DNA of 64,000 bases from Betaproteobacteria bacterium HGW-Betaproteobacteria-16 (lineage in GTDB: Bacteria > Pseudomonadota > Gammaproteobacteria > Burkholderiales > Burkholderiaceae_C). The stretch is from the NCBI GenBank assembly GCA_002840835.1, contig PHCQ01000022.1, positions 1 through 64,000 on the forward strand, in the 5' to 3' direction. The notes under the pieces were generated by a model. That model was not told the DNA's origin. It ran no database searches and saw only the letters and a program-made list of their open reading frames with translations. Below are positions 47,813 through 56,133 of this stretch, in pieces (within the stretch, counting starts at the first letter, position 1; each line of letters opens with the position of its first letter). Made by a program: the position numbers and the translations under genes.

Positions 47813-48558
47813 GAAGGGGTCCGTTCGAGAGTCGATACTTTGAGTCCGGAAACAGGCTGCACATGCAGGCCGCATTCCTTGGCGCTTTCCTGCTCCCACC
47901 ACCAGCGCCCGGCGCGGAAGTCCTCGCCGACGCTGATGGCGCGCGTGCAGGGTGCGCAACCGATGCTGGGATAGAACTGGTCGTGCAGGGCGTTGTAGTC
48001 AAGCTGGTGCTCACCGATGAAGTGCCACACGTCGCCCCAGGTCCATTCGACCAGGGGGCTGATCTTGATGCGGTCGGGCTCTTGAACAATCTCGCCCACT
48101 TCTGCTCGCGCATTGGATTGTTCGCGGCGCAGGCCGGTGATCCAGCCGTCATGCCCGGCCAGCGCGCGGGACAGCGGCTCCATCTTGCGGATATCGCAGC
48201 ACTGTTTGCGCAGGTCGATGCTCTGGTACATGGCTTCTTCACCGTGGTTCCGCACGAACTTGACCACGGCCTCGTTCTTTGGCCGGTAGAGGGCCACGCT
48301 GCGTGCGTAGCGCTGTTCAATCTTGCCGACCAGTGCCAGGGTTTCAGGATGCAGCTTGCCGGTTTCCAGCACAAAAATATCGGACTTGATGCCAGCCAGG
48401 TGAATCAGGTGCGTCACCACCATGTCTTCTGCGCCAAGGCTCGATGCCTGTGTCAGCGCGGGGTGGCTGCTGGCAACTTCGCGCAGCAACGCCAGGCTGC
48501 GCTCCACCTTGGCAGCGAAATCAGGCGAGGGCTTGTTGTAGAGGTCCAGGGCATTCAT
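47809..48558 (-). CDS. cysH: Adenylylsulfate (APS) reductase, assimilatory
   Basis: 249 aa. Reduces activated sulfate to sulfite with thioredoxin. It has the cysteine set of the iron-sulfur APS-type enzymes: CC at 120-121 and CAPC at 201-204 (4Fe-4S ligands), plus the catalytic C-terminal ECGLH (229-233). This separates it from the cluster-free PAPS reductases of enterics. SSLGAEDMVVTHLIH is the substrate loop. Both ends overlap neighbours by 4 bp (ATGA), so DUF934-cysH-cysD are tightly coupled. Confidence 0.95.
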   Translation of the reverse strand: MNALDLYNKPSPDFAAKVERSLALLREVASSHPALTQASSLGAEDMVVTHLIHLAGIKSDIFVLETGKLHPETLALVGKIEQRYARSVALYRPKNEAVVKFVRNHGEEAMYQSIDLRKQCCDIRKMEPLSRALAGHDGWITGLRREQSNARAEVGEIVQEPDRIKISPLVEWTWGDVWHFIGEHQLDYNALHDQFYPSIGCAPCTRAISVGEDFRAGRWWWEQESAKECGLHVQPVSGLKVSTLERTPS

Positions 48559-48959
48559 GCAAGCGCTCCTGATACTGGGGCGAAGTGGGGCGAGGTCTGC
48601 ACCGCGTCGCCTTGATAGAACGCGGGATAGTGGGCCAGCAGCGCCTTACCGTGGGCCAGGTTCTGGTCTTCGCGCAGCACCGCCTGGGTAAAGCCGCTGC
48701 GTTGCATCTGCAGCAACTGGTCAATCAGCACGTCGCCGGTGGCGCGGATGTGGCCAGCGAAGCCGAGACGACGGCTCAGCAGGAATGCCTGGCTGAAGGC
48801 CCGACCATCGCTGAACTTGGGAAACTGCAGTTCCACCACGTCAATACCGTTCAGAACAGCGTCTCGCGGGTCGGTGTCGTTGACCAGGGTGAGTGTGCGG
48901 TCTTCCGCCTCAGTGGCGGAAAAGCTGCTGGCGATAAAAAGCTGAAGGGCTTGGGTCAT
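48555..48959 (-). CDS. DUF934 family protein of the cys operon
   Basis: 134 aa from ATG 48959 (MTQALQLFIASSFSATEAEDRTL). It contains the DUF934 pattern VVELQFPKFSDGRAFSQAFLLSRRLGFAGHIRATGDVLIDQLLQMQRSGF. No enzymatic function is established; members are found between sulfite reductase and APS reductase genes in proteobacteria. It starts 11 bp after cysI ends and overlaps cysH by 4 bp, so a role in sulfite reduction or in assembling that enzyme is likely. Confidence 0.9.
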   Translation of the reverse strand: MTQALQLFIASSFSATEAEDRTLTLVNDTDPRDAVLNGIDVVELQFPKFSDGRAFSQAFLLSRRLGFAGHIRATGDVLIDQLLQMQRSGFTQAVLREDQNLAHGKALLAHYPAFYQGDAVQTSPHFAPVSGALA

Positions 48960-48970
48960 TCGGTCTCTCC

Positions 48971-50746
48971 TCAAGCGGTAGCGCGTGCGGTGTGGGTGCG
49001 CACCGCGTTGGCTGCGCTCTTGAATGCGTCAGGGCCGGCGCGGCGAAGTGTGCCGATGAAGGTCTCGCCGTCGGTGCGGGTGGCGCGGTAGGTGTCGAGC
49101 AATGCTTCGATCACGTCGGGCACTTCACTGGCCGCGAACGACGGGCCCACCACCTTGCCTGGAACAGATTCGCCCGACAGTCGCGTGCCGTCCGAGCCGC
49201 CCAGCGTGATCTGGTACCACTCCTGGCCGTCCTTGTCGACGCCCAGGATGCCGATGTGGCCGCTGTGATGGTGGCCGCAGGAATTGATGCAGCCACTGAT
49301 GTGCAGGTCGATTTCGCCCAGGTCGTGCAATTCGTCGAGGTCCTTGTATCGGCCCAGGATGGCTTGTGCGAGCGGCAGCGAACGCGCGTTGGCGAGGTCG
49401 CAGAAGTCGCCGCCGGGGCAGGCGATCATGTCGGTCAGCAGGCCGATGTTGGGCTTGGCCAGGCCGAGTCGGCGTGCCTCACGCCACAGTTCGGGCAACT
49501 GGTCGCAGCGCACCCAGGGCAGCAGCAGGTTTTGTTCGTGCGTGACGCGGGCTTCACCAGCGGAGAAGCGGTCGACCAGCTCAGCGGCCCGATCCAGTTG
49601 ATCAGCCGTGGCGTCGCCAGGGGCCTGGCCCAGCCGCTTGAACGACAGCGTCACGGCACGCAGATCAGGGTTCTGGTGCGGCTTGACGTTCTGGGTGAGC
49701 CAGCGGCTGAATTCCACGTCGTCCTCGGCAGCCGCTTTCAGGATGTGGGCGATCTTGGCGTCGGCGCTCTTGCGATCGCACTGCAGCGCCGGTGGCACGA
49801 AGAAGGCGCTCACGCGCTCCAGCTCTGCCTGCGTGATGGTGTGTGGCGCGCCATCCTTTTCCAAGATGTCGGCGTATTCGGTTTCCACCTGGTCCACAAA
49901 CGCCTGGCCCTCGGCCTTGACCAGGATCTTGATGCGGGCCTTGTAGATGTTGTCGCGCCGACCGAAGCGGTTGTAGGCCCGCACCACGGCTTCGAGGTAG
50001 TTCAGGATCTGGTTCCATGGCAGGAACTCGCGAATGATCACGCCGACGATGGGCGTGCGACCCATGCCGCCACCCACGCGCACCTGGAAGCCCAGGTCGC
50101 CGTCCACGTTGCGCAGCAGGCGAAGCCCCACGTCGTGCCACGCGGTGGCCGCCCGGTCTTCGCGCGCGCCGGTGATGGCGATCTTGAACTTGCGCGGGAG
50201 AAAGGCGAATTCCGGGTGCAGGGTGCTCCATTGGCGCATGATTTCCGCAAACGGGCGCGGGTCGGCGACCTCGTCCACCGCAATGCCGGCCAGCGCATCC
50301 GTGGTGATGTTGCGGATGCAGTTGCCGCTGGTCTGGATGCCGTGCATGTTCACGCTCGCCAGCAGGTCCATCACATCGGCCGATCGGGCCAGCGGGATCC
50401 AGTTGTATTGAACGTTCTGGCGTGTCGTGAAGTGGGCGCAACGGTCTGGCAAGGTGGGCACTTCTGACAGGCCTGCGTTGGCGTTTGAGGTGTCGTGCGC
50501 TTCCTTGTGGTCAAAATCTCGGGCGATCTTGGCCAGCACGCGCAGTTGAGCGCTGGAGAGTTCGCCATAAGGCACAGCCACGCGCAGCATGGGCGCGAAG
50601 CGCTGCACATACCAACCGTTTTGAAGGCGCAATGGCTTGAACTCGAGTTCAGGCAGCGTGCCGGCCTGCCAGCGCTGGAGCTGATCGCGATACTGGTTGG
50701 CGCGCAGTTGAACGAACTGGCGGTCAAATTCGGAATACTGGTACAT
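48971..50746 (-). CDS. cysI: Assimilatory sulfite reductase, hemoprotein subunit
   Basis: 591 aa from ATG 50746 (MYQYSEFDRQFVQLRANQYRDQLQRW). Two ferredoxin-like half domains and two nitrite/sulfite reductase 4Fe-4S/siroheme domains. The cluster and siroheme cysteines are in MIACPGGDFCDLANARS and HISGCINSCGHHHSGHIGILG. It reduces sulfite to sulfide with six electrons. No CysJ flavoprotein gene is present, so electrons probably come from ferredoxin. Nitrite reductase is less likely given the sulfate operon around it. Confidence 0.93.
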   Translation of the reverse strand: MYQYSEFDRQFVQLRANQYRDQLQRWQAGTLPELEFKPLRLQNGWYVQRFAPMLRVAVPYGELSSAQLRVLAKIARDFDHKEAHDTSNANAGLSEVPTLPDRCAHFTTRQNVQYNWIPLARSADVMDLLASVNMHGIQTSGNCIRNITTDALAGIAVDEVADPRPFAEIMRQWSTLHPEFAFLPRKFKIAITGAREDRAATAWHDVGLRLLRNVDGDLGFQVRVGGGMGRTPIVGVIIREFLPWNQILNYLEAVVRAYNRFGRRDNIYKARIKILVKAEGQAFVDQVETEYADILEKDGAPHTITQAELERVSAFFVPPALQCDRKSADAKIAHILKAAAEDDVEFSRWLTQNVKPHQNPDLRAVTLSFKRLGQAPGDATADQLDRAAELVDRFSAGEARVTHEQNLLLPWVRCDQLPELWREARRLGLAKPNIGLLTDMIACPGGDFCDLANARSLPLAQAILGRYKDLDELHDLGEIDLHISGCINSCGHHHSGHIGILGVDKDGQEWYQITLGGSDGTRLSGESVPGKVVGPSFAASEVPDVIEALLDTYRATRTDGETFIGTLRRAGPDAFKSAANAVRTHTARATA

Positions 50747-50781
50747 CGTGGTCGTGGGAGTTGAAATCGGCAAGCAGCGTG

Positions 50782-51573
50782 TCAGAGCGTGATCAGTTTC
50801 AGCCCGGCATAGGCCAGCAACACGGAAAGGGCGGAGCGCACCAGCCGCTCGGGGGTGTGGCGCATCAGGCGCGTGCCCAGCCAGATGCCAGGCAGCGAAC
50901 CGACCAGCAGCTGACCCAGCAACGGCCAGTCCACCGAGCCAAGGCTGGCGTGCCCCAGGCCAGCCACCAGGGTCAGTGGGACGGCATAGGCGATGTCGGC
51001 TGCCACGATGCGCGGCAGGGGAAGCAACGGAAACAGCAGCAGCAACACCGATACGCCGATGGCACCGGCGCCCACAGAGGTGAGCGTCACCAGGCTGCCA
51101 ATGACGGCACCGAAGATCACGGGCAGGCTCCAGTGGCGAGCATGAGACGCCTTGGCCAGCTCGTCATCGGGAAGGATCCGGCGCAGTTGCTTGCCGCGCG
51201 CCGCCTTGTACAGCATGGCTGCGGCTGTCAGCAGCAAGGCCACGCCCAGCGTGTTGGTCATGAGGCTTTGCACCGTCGGGCTCGCGGGACCCAGTGCGTG
51301 CAGCACGCCAAGGGTGGCAACGGCGGCAGGAATGCTGCCCGCGCAGAGTTGGCCGACTACCCGCCAGGGCACCAGCCGCTGACGGGCCAGGCTGACGGTG
51401 CCCCCCAGTTTGGTGAATGCGGCAAACAACAGGTCGGTACCCACCGCCAGGTACGGTTTGACGCCAAAGAAAAAGATCAGGATGGGCGTCATGAGGGAGC
51501 CGCCACCGACCCCCGTCAGGCCCACAATGAGGCCGACGGCAAAACCTGCAAATATGATCGCAACATCGGGCAT
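50782..51573 (-). CDS. TauE/SafE family sulfite/sulfonate exporter-like permease
   Basis: 263 aa from ATG 51573 (MPDVAIIFAGFAVGLIVGLTGVGGGSLMTPILIFFFGV). About eight transmembrane helices in two similar halves; the first half has the family motif GLTGVGGGSLMTP and the second TLTSVGAGAIGVSVLLLL. It probably moves sulfite or another sulfur oxyanion across the inner membrane. It is the first gene of the cys operon (35 bp before cysI), so it may import sulfate-related anions or relieve sulfite excess. Confidence 0.9.
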   Translation of the reverse strand: MPDVAIIFAGFAVGLIVGLTGVGGGSLMTPILIFFFGVKPYLAVGTDLLFAAFTKLGGTVSLARQRLVPWRVVGQLCAGSIPAAVATLGVLHALGPASPTVQSLMTNTLGVALLLTAAAMLYKAARGKQLRRILPDDELAKASHARHWSLPVIFGAVIGSLVTLTSVGAGAIGVSVLLLLFPLLPLPRIVAADIAYAVPLTLVAGLGHASLGSVDWPLLGQLLVGSLPGIWLGTRLMRHTPERLVRSALSVLLAYAGLKLITL

Positions 51574-51621
51574 GGCGGTGACTGTACGCAGCGCCCCATA
51601 GATGACCAACGACTTTTTGCT

Positions 51622-51631
51622 TATTGCAATA
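51622..51631. promoter_or_regulatory. TATTGCAATA palindrome, candidate CysB box
   Basis: A perfect 10-bp palindrome in an A/T-rich island (51612-51650) of the 152-bp divergent region, 49 bp before the first gene of the cys operon. LysR-type activators such as CysB bind A/T-rich T-N11-A type sites at this distance. A cysB gene is in this window. The link is inferred. Confidence 0.45.
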
Positions 51632-51725
51632 TAACTTTTGGAAATGAAAGGTTTGCGCACTCAGCCTGTTGTGGCGCAGACGCTCGTCTGGCCCGGACAG
51701 CACAGGGCAGCGTAATATTCGGCGC

Positions 51726-52526
51726 ATGCAAAAACAAAGGGTATTGGTGGGCGTGGTGGGGTTCAGCGATGTGGAGCGCCACGCACTCAACACAGTTTTC
51801 CGGCTTTCGGAAGAGCGGGATCTCTCTTATGGACCATGGACGCCACCTACGGCGGCCGACCCCAAACCCTCCCTGGCCCCTCCCCAGGTCATGCTCGTGG
51901 ATGGCAGCTCGGCCGAGGCCGTGCTTTCCCACGCCAGGCAGTTGCCTCGCGGTCAATGGCTCATCTGGGTCGGGCCAGACGCGCCGGAGCACGCCTGGCG
52001 GGTGCTGGAGAGGCCCATCCAGTGGGTGAACATCCTGCATGATCTGGACGCGGTGTTCGCTGTGCACCAGGCCGATTCGGGCCTGCTGGATCTGGACATC
52101 ACGTCGCCCGCAAACTTGCACGAAGACCCGTCTGCAGCCGGAACACCTCCCAAGCGTGCCATTCTGGTGGGCGTCAGCGAAGATGAGGCAGCACTGCTGC
52201 GCAACAGCCTGAGCCTGGCTGGCGTGGAGGAGGTGGACACGGCGACCACCACCAACGACACGATCGATCTCCTGGGGCGCAACCTGTACCGCTGCGGCGT
52301 GTTCAATCTCGACGATCAGCACATCGACCCCTGGACACTGATGGCGCTGTTTCGGCGGCGCAACAGAGACGCCTTGCCGGTCGCGATCAGCGAGTTGGCA
52401 GGGCCATTGGCCGGGTGGTGGAGCCGCCGGCGCACCCGACGCAACGCCGAACGTCTGGGTATTGCCGCTCTGCTCGCGCGCCCGCTCCAGCCAGAAGAAC
52501 TGTCGAAGTGGATGGAACGTCTCTGA
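51726..52526 (+). CDS. Uncharacterised protein with two degenerate receiver-like halves
   Basis: 266 aa from ATG 51726 (MQKQRVLVGVVGFSDVERHALNTVFRLSEERDL). Not recognised at family level. Both halves read like CheY folds: RVLVGVVGFSDVERHALNTVF and RAILVGVSEDEAALLRNSLSLAGVEEVDTATTTNDTIDLL, the second ending LLARPLQPEELSKWMERL, which resembles the Lys-Pro loop and last helix of receivers. The acidic pocket and phosphoacceptor Asp are not in place in either half. No kinase or output domain is present. Divergent from the cys operon. A pseudo-receiver adaptor is my best guess. Confidence 0.6.
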   Translation: MQKQRVLVGVVGFSDVERHALNTVFRLSEERDLSYGPWTPPTAADPKPSLAPPQVMLVDGSSAEAVLSHARQLPRGQWLIWVGPDAPEHAWRVLERPIQWVNILHDLDAVFAVHQADSGLLDLDITSPANLHEDPSAAGTPPKRAILVGVSEDEAALLRNSLSLAGVEEVDTATTTNDTIDLLGRNLYRCGVFNLDDQHIDPWTLMALFRRRNRDALPVAISELAGPLAGWWSRRRTRRNAERLGIAALLARPLQPEELSKWMERL

Positions 52527-52540
52527 ACAGGCCCTAATCG

Positions 52541-53737
52541 TCAGGACGATGATCTTCGCGCCTGCCTCCAGGCGAAACGGGCCGGGTCGATGGCTGCGAC
52601 CAGATCCTGGTCCGCATCGAAGGACTCACCCTGTATCTGCGACGCCAGAAGCCTGGCGCACCAGTGAGCAAGCGTGATTCCGCGAGACCCCAAAGCGCTC
52701 AGCATGTACAGACCCGGTTCGCGTGGTGTGTCCGCCAGACTGGGCAGGCGGCGTTTCCGGACCTCCTTCAGCCGAAGAAGGGCGTTGTTGGCCGGCAAGG
52801 CACCTGCCAGGGGCAGCCGGTCCAGGGAAGCACAGCGAACCCCTGCCCAGCCCAGGAGTTTGTTGGCGGCTGCGGCCTCGTGCAGGCGTGAGGCAGCCTG
52901 TGGGTTCATGGCCTGCAGACTCTGCGCGTTGCGCTCGTGACCATCGCTCGTGATGTCCGTGCTGGCGTCTCCCCGCACGTAAGTGGAACCCATCGCCCAG
53001 ATCCGCGAGGGCCACGCGGGTGCCAGGCCATGGTCTTCATAACAGGGCACATACACGCCGTTGTCTCGCTGTGGTCGTTCGGCCAGCGGTTCTCCCGTCA
53101 GTTCGGCCAGCGACATTTGTCCTTTGACCGGTCGCAGCGGCAGGGCGCCCATGGGCAACTCGACGTCAGGGCCCATCAGCAGTGCGAGGCTGCCGAAGGC
53201 CGCGCACACCACCACCACGGGGGCTTCCGCAAGCATCGAACCGTCTGACGCCACCGCCTGCCAGGTGGCGGTCGTTTTTGCTGCGCCTTCCCCGGCGTCG
53301 GTGTCTGAACGAGCCCGCCTCAGATATGCCACGGGTTGATTCCAGTGCGCAGTCAAGCGGCCCAGCCGGTTGGCTTCGTCGAGCCAGGCATGAACCAATG
53401 CCGCAGGCCGCACTAGTGAAGCTGGCCACCGACCCGCGTCGTGGCTCAGGTTGTCCACTTCGCAAGCTTGCCAGCCCTGTCCCTGAGGCAGCAGGCGTTC
53501 CAGTTCGGCACGCGTGGCTGCCACGCCCAGCGCAGACAACCGCGAGAGTGGCGTGGGTGCCCTCGTGACATGCGGGCTGAGCATGCCGACCGGTAACGCA
53601 GAGGCGGCCATGGCTGGCTCTTTGGCCGCGTCCAGCAGGGTCAGCCGCCAGCCCTTGGCTGCCAGTGCTGAACAGACGGCGGCGCCTGCCAGACCAGCAC
53701 CGATCACCAGCGCATGGCGCGACCGGTCAGCCTGCAC
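52541..53737 (-). CDS. FAD-dependent oxidoreductase, stand-alone MnmC C-domain
   Basis: 398 aa from a GTG codon (MQADRSRHALVIGAGLAGAAVCSALAAKGWRLTLLDA). The dinucleotide-binding GAGLAGAAV and following sequence (ALPVGMLSPHVTRAPTPLSRLSALGV, PLRPVKGQMS, GVRCASLDRLPLAG, LGSRGITLAHWCARLLASQI) match the FAD domain of MnmC, which removes carboxymethyl from the wobble uridine of some tRNAs. The N-terminal methyltransferase domain of MnmC is absent and not encoded next to it. A related glycine-oxidase-like enzyme is the alternative. Confidence 0.8.
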   Translation of the reverse strand: MQADRSRHALVIGAGLAGAAVCSALAAKGWRLTLLDAAKEPAMAASALPVGMLSPHVTRAPTPLSRLSALGVAATRAELERLLPQGQGWQACEVDNLSHDAGRWPASLVRPAALVHAWLDEANRLGRLTAHWNQPVAYLRRARSDTDAGEGAAKTTATWQAVASDGSMLAEAPVVVVCAAFGSLALLMGPDVELPMGALPLRPVKGQMSLAELTGEPLAERPQRDNGVYVPCYEDHGLAPAWPSRIWAMGSTYVRGDASTDITSDGHERNAQSLQAMNPQAASRLHEAAAANKLLGWAGVRCASLDRLPLAGALPANNALLRLKEVRKRRLPSLADTPREPGLYMLSALGSRGITLAHWCARLLASQIQGESFDADQDLVAAIDPARFAWRQARRSSS

Positions 53738-53790
53738 GAACGAGCCTTGCGCTCCGGGTCGATGTTCGGATGCTGATCACACTCGGGTGA

Positions 53791-54069
53791 TCAGGCCGGG
53801 TCAGAGGGAGGTACGTAGCCGGCGGCTGCGTCGGCGCCTTCGCCAAAGAAGTGTTTTTCCATCTGGCGGGCCAGGTACTGACGCGCGCGGGCGTCGGCCA
53901 GGTTCAGGCGGTTTTCGTTCAGCAGCATGGTCTGGTGTTTGAGCCACGCTGCCCATGCTTCTTTGCTCACGTTTTCATAGATGCGCTTGCCCAATTCACC
54001 AGGGTAGGGGGGGAAGTCCAGGCCTTCGGCCTCTTTGCCGAGCTTGATGCAGTTGACGGTACGGGCCAT
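53791..54069 (-). CDS. Probable Fe(2+)-trafficking protein YggX
   Basis: 92 aa from ATG 54069 ([39 protein letters not shown]). The conserved N-terminal cysteine and the [35 protein letters not shown] helix identify the oxidative damage protection family. It protects iron-sulfur proteins against oxidation and is in the cytoplasm. The ORF-track extension beyond ATG 54069 is not conserved. It is divergent from dsbB. Confidence 0.95.
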   Translation of the reverse strand: MARTVNCIKLGKEAEGLDFPPYPGELGKRIYENVSKEAWAAWLKHQTMLLNENRLNLADARARQYLARQMEKHFFGEGADAAAGYVPPSDPA

Positions 54070-54203
54070 GTCGAAATCCTTGCTGTGTCTGATTGGGAAA
54101 GGTGAAATTGTGCCCGCTTTGGGAAACTTGCCTGGCGAATGGTGTTCCAATTGCCGCGCGGGCATCCAGTGAATGCCTTCTTCAAGGCCCAACCCTTCCT
54201 CTC

Positions 54204-54698
54204 ATGTTGAACTTCTCGAACACCAGACTCTGGCTGACCCTGATTTCCGTTGGCAGCATTGCCATGCTCGCCTTTGGCCTGTACCTGCAGCATTCGGTGG
54301 GGCTGGAGCCTTGCCCGATGTGCATTGTTCAGCGGTATGCCCTGATTCTGGTGGCCGTGGTGGCCGGTCTGGCGGCGATCTTCGGCCAGCGCGCGGCCCA
54401 GACGACCGGTCTGGTGACCATGGGTGCATTCGCAGCATTCGGTGCGTTTGTGGCGGCGCGCCAAAGCTGGTTGCAATGGAATCCGCCTGAGATTCTGAGC
54501 TGCGGCCGGGACTTTTTTGGAATGATCGAGTCGTTCCCGCTCAAGCGGGCGATTCCGATGATCTTCAAGGGCAGTGGCGACTGCTCGGCCATCGACTGGA
54601 CCTTTCTGGGTCTGTCGATTGCCAACTGGACGTTTCTGACCTTTTCCGGCATCACCGTCATGTCGATCATCCTGCTGATGAGTCGCCGCAGCAGGTGA
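54204..54698 (+). CDS. dsbB: Disulfide bond formation protein B
   Basis: 164 aa from ATG 54204 (MLNFSNTRLWLTLISVGSIAML). Four transmembrane helices. Redox cysteines are the CPMC pair C37/C40 in the first periplasmic loop and C100/C127 in the second. Arg44 region (IVQRYALI) contacts quinone. It reoxidises DsbA with ubiquinone. Convergent with argA; both stops are 32 bp apart without a clear terminator. Confidence 0.95.
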   Translation: MLNFSNTRLWLTLISVGSIAMLAFGLYLQHSVGLEPCPMCIVQRYALILVAVVAGLAAIFGQRAAQTTGLVTMGAFAAFGAFVAARQSWLQWNPPEILSCGRDFFGMIESFPLKRAIPMIFKGSGDCSAIDWTFLGLSIANWTFLTFSGITVMSIILLMSRRSR

Positions 54699-54730
54699 GC
54701 GATTTTCTGTGTGGCTGAACGCCCGCAGCG

Positions 54731-56071
54731 TCAACCCAGCTTCTTCACCAGAACCTGGCTTTTACGGTCCCAGTTGTACTTGCGCTTGCGCGCTTCGGGC
54801 AGCCAGTCGGCGTTGACCTGGATAAAGCCCCGCTTGAGGAACCAGTGCATGGTTCGGGTGGTGAGCACGAAGATGCTTTGAAGGCCCTGTGCGCGAGCCC
54901 GGCTCTCTATGCGCTTGAGCAGACGCTCACCATCGCCTTGGCTTTGCGTGTCAGGTGACACGGTCAGCGCTGCCATTTCGCCTGTGCGCTCTTCAGGATA
55001 AGGGTAGAGCGCGGCGCAGCCGAAGATCACGCCATCGTGTTCGATGATGGTGTAGTAGCCGGCGTCGCGTTCGATCTCTGTCCGGTCACGTTTGACCAGC
55101 GTGCCGTCTTTCTCAAACGGTTCGATCAGCGCCACGATGCCGCTGACGTCGTCCATGGTCGCTTCGCGAACGCTTTCGAGCTTTTCGTCGACCACCATGG
55201 TGCCGATGCCATCGTGGGTATAGATCTCCAGCAGCAGCGCGCCATCCACCGAGAAAGGCAGGATGTGGCTGCGTTCCACGCCGCCCTCGCAGGCTCGAAT
55301 GCAGTGCTGGAGGTAGAAGGCCGGGTCGGTGGGCTGAGAGGGCGCCGGCAGGGCGCCAATCATTTTTTTTGCCTCGGCCAGGGGCAGCTCGGTGTCGATT
55401 TCGCTCTCCGGATCGGCGGCGTCGACCCGGATGCCCGGCACTTCCGTCAGGAACATCAGCTTGTCCACCTGCAGCGCGACAGCCACCGAGGTGGCCACAT
55501 CCTCCATGGTCAGGTTGAACGCCTCGCCGGTGGGCGAAAATCCGAAGGGTGAGAGCAGCACCATGGCGCCCATGTCCAGCGTGCGCTGGATGCCTTCGGT
55601 GTCCACCTTGCGCACCAGTCCGGAGTGAAGAAAGTCAACGCCATCGATCAGGCCGACGGGGCGGGCCGAGATGAAGTTGCCTGAAATCACCCGAACGGTG
55701 GCCCCCGCCATGGGTGTGTTGGGCAGCCCCTGGCTGAATGCGGCTTCGATTTCATAGCGCAACTGACCCGCAGCCTCCTGGGCGCAATCCAGCGCCACGG
55801 AGTCGGTGATGCGCATGCCGTGGGAATAGCGGGGCTGGTGGCCCTTGGCCAGCAGCTGTTCGTTCACCTGCGGCCTGAAGCCGTGCACCAGCACGATCTT
55901 CACGCCCATGCTCTGGATCAGTGCCAGGTCCTGCGCCACGTTTTGCAGCTTGCCAGCTGCGATCGCTTCACCTGCAATACCCACCACCAGCGTATTGCTT
56001 CGGTGCTTGTGGATGTAGGGCGCAACCGACCGGAACCAGGGCACGAAGGTGAAGTTGAAGACGTTGGACAT
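54731..56071 (-). CDS. argA: N-acetylglutamate synthase
   Basis: 446 aa, classical two-domain ArgA: an amino-acid-kinase-like domain (about 1-285; VVGIAGEAIAAGKLQNVAQDLALIQSMGVKIVLVHG, VRVISGNFISARPVG) and a C-terminal GNAT acetyltransferase domain (about 300-446; CAALYPYPEERTGEMAALTVSPDTQSQGDGERLL). First step of arginine synthesis, normally feedback-inhibited by arginine. ATG 56071 gives MSNVFNFTFVPWFRSVAPYIHKHR. Divergent from hrpA, 62 bp apart. Confidence 0.96.
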   Translation of the reverse strand: MSNVFNFTFVPWFRSVAPYIHKHRSNTLVVGIAGEAIAAGKLQNVAQDLALIQSMGVKIVLVHGFRPQVNEQLLAKGHQPRYSHGMRITDSVALDCAQEAAGQLRYEIEAAFSQGLPNTPMAGATVRVISGNFISARPVGLIDGVDFLHSGLVRKVDTEGIQRTLDMGAMVLLSPFGFSPTGEAFNLTMEDVATSVAVALQVDKLMFLTEVPGIRVDAADPESEIDTELPLAEAKKMIGALPAPSQPTDPAFYLQHCIRACEGGVERSHILPFSVDGALLLEIYTHDGIGTMVVDEKLESVREATMDDVSGIVALIEPFEKDGTLVKRDRTEIERDAGYYTIIEHDGVIFGCAALYPYPEERTGEMAALTVSPDTQSQGDGERLLKRIESRARAQGLQSIFVLTTRTMHWFLKRGFIQVNADWLPEARKRKYNWDRKSQVLVKKLG

Positions 56072-56133
56072 GGCGGTGGTGGGCGGGCGGGCAGCGTCGG
56101 ATCTGTGCGGGGATAATTGCGGGTTGCCCGATT

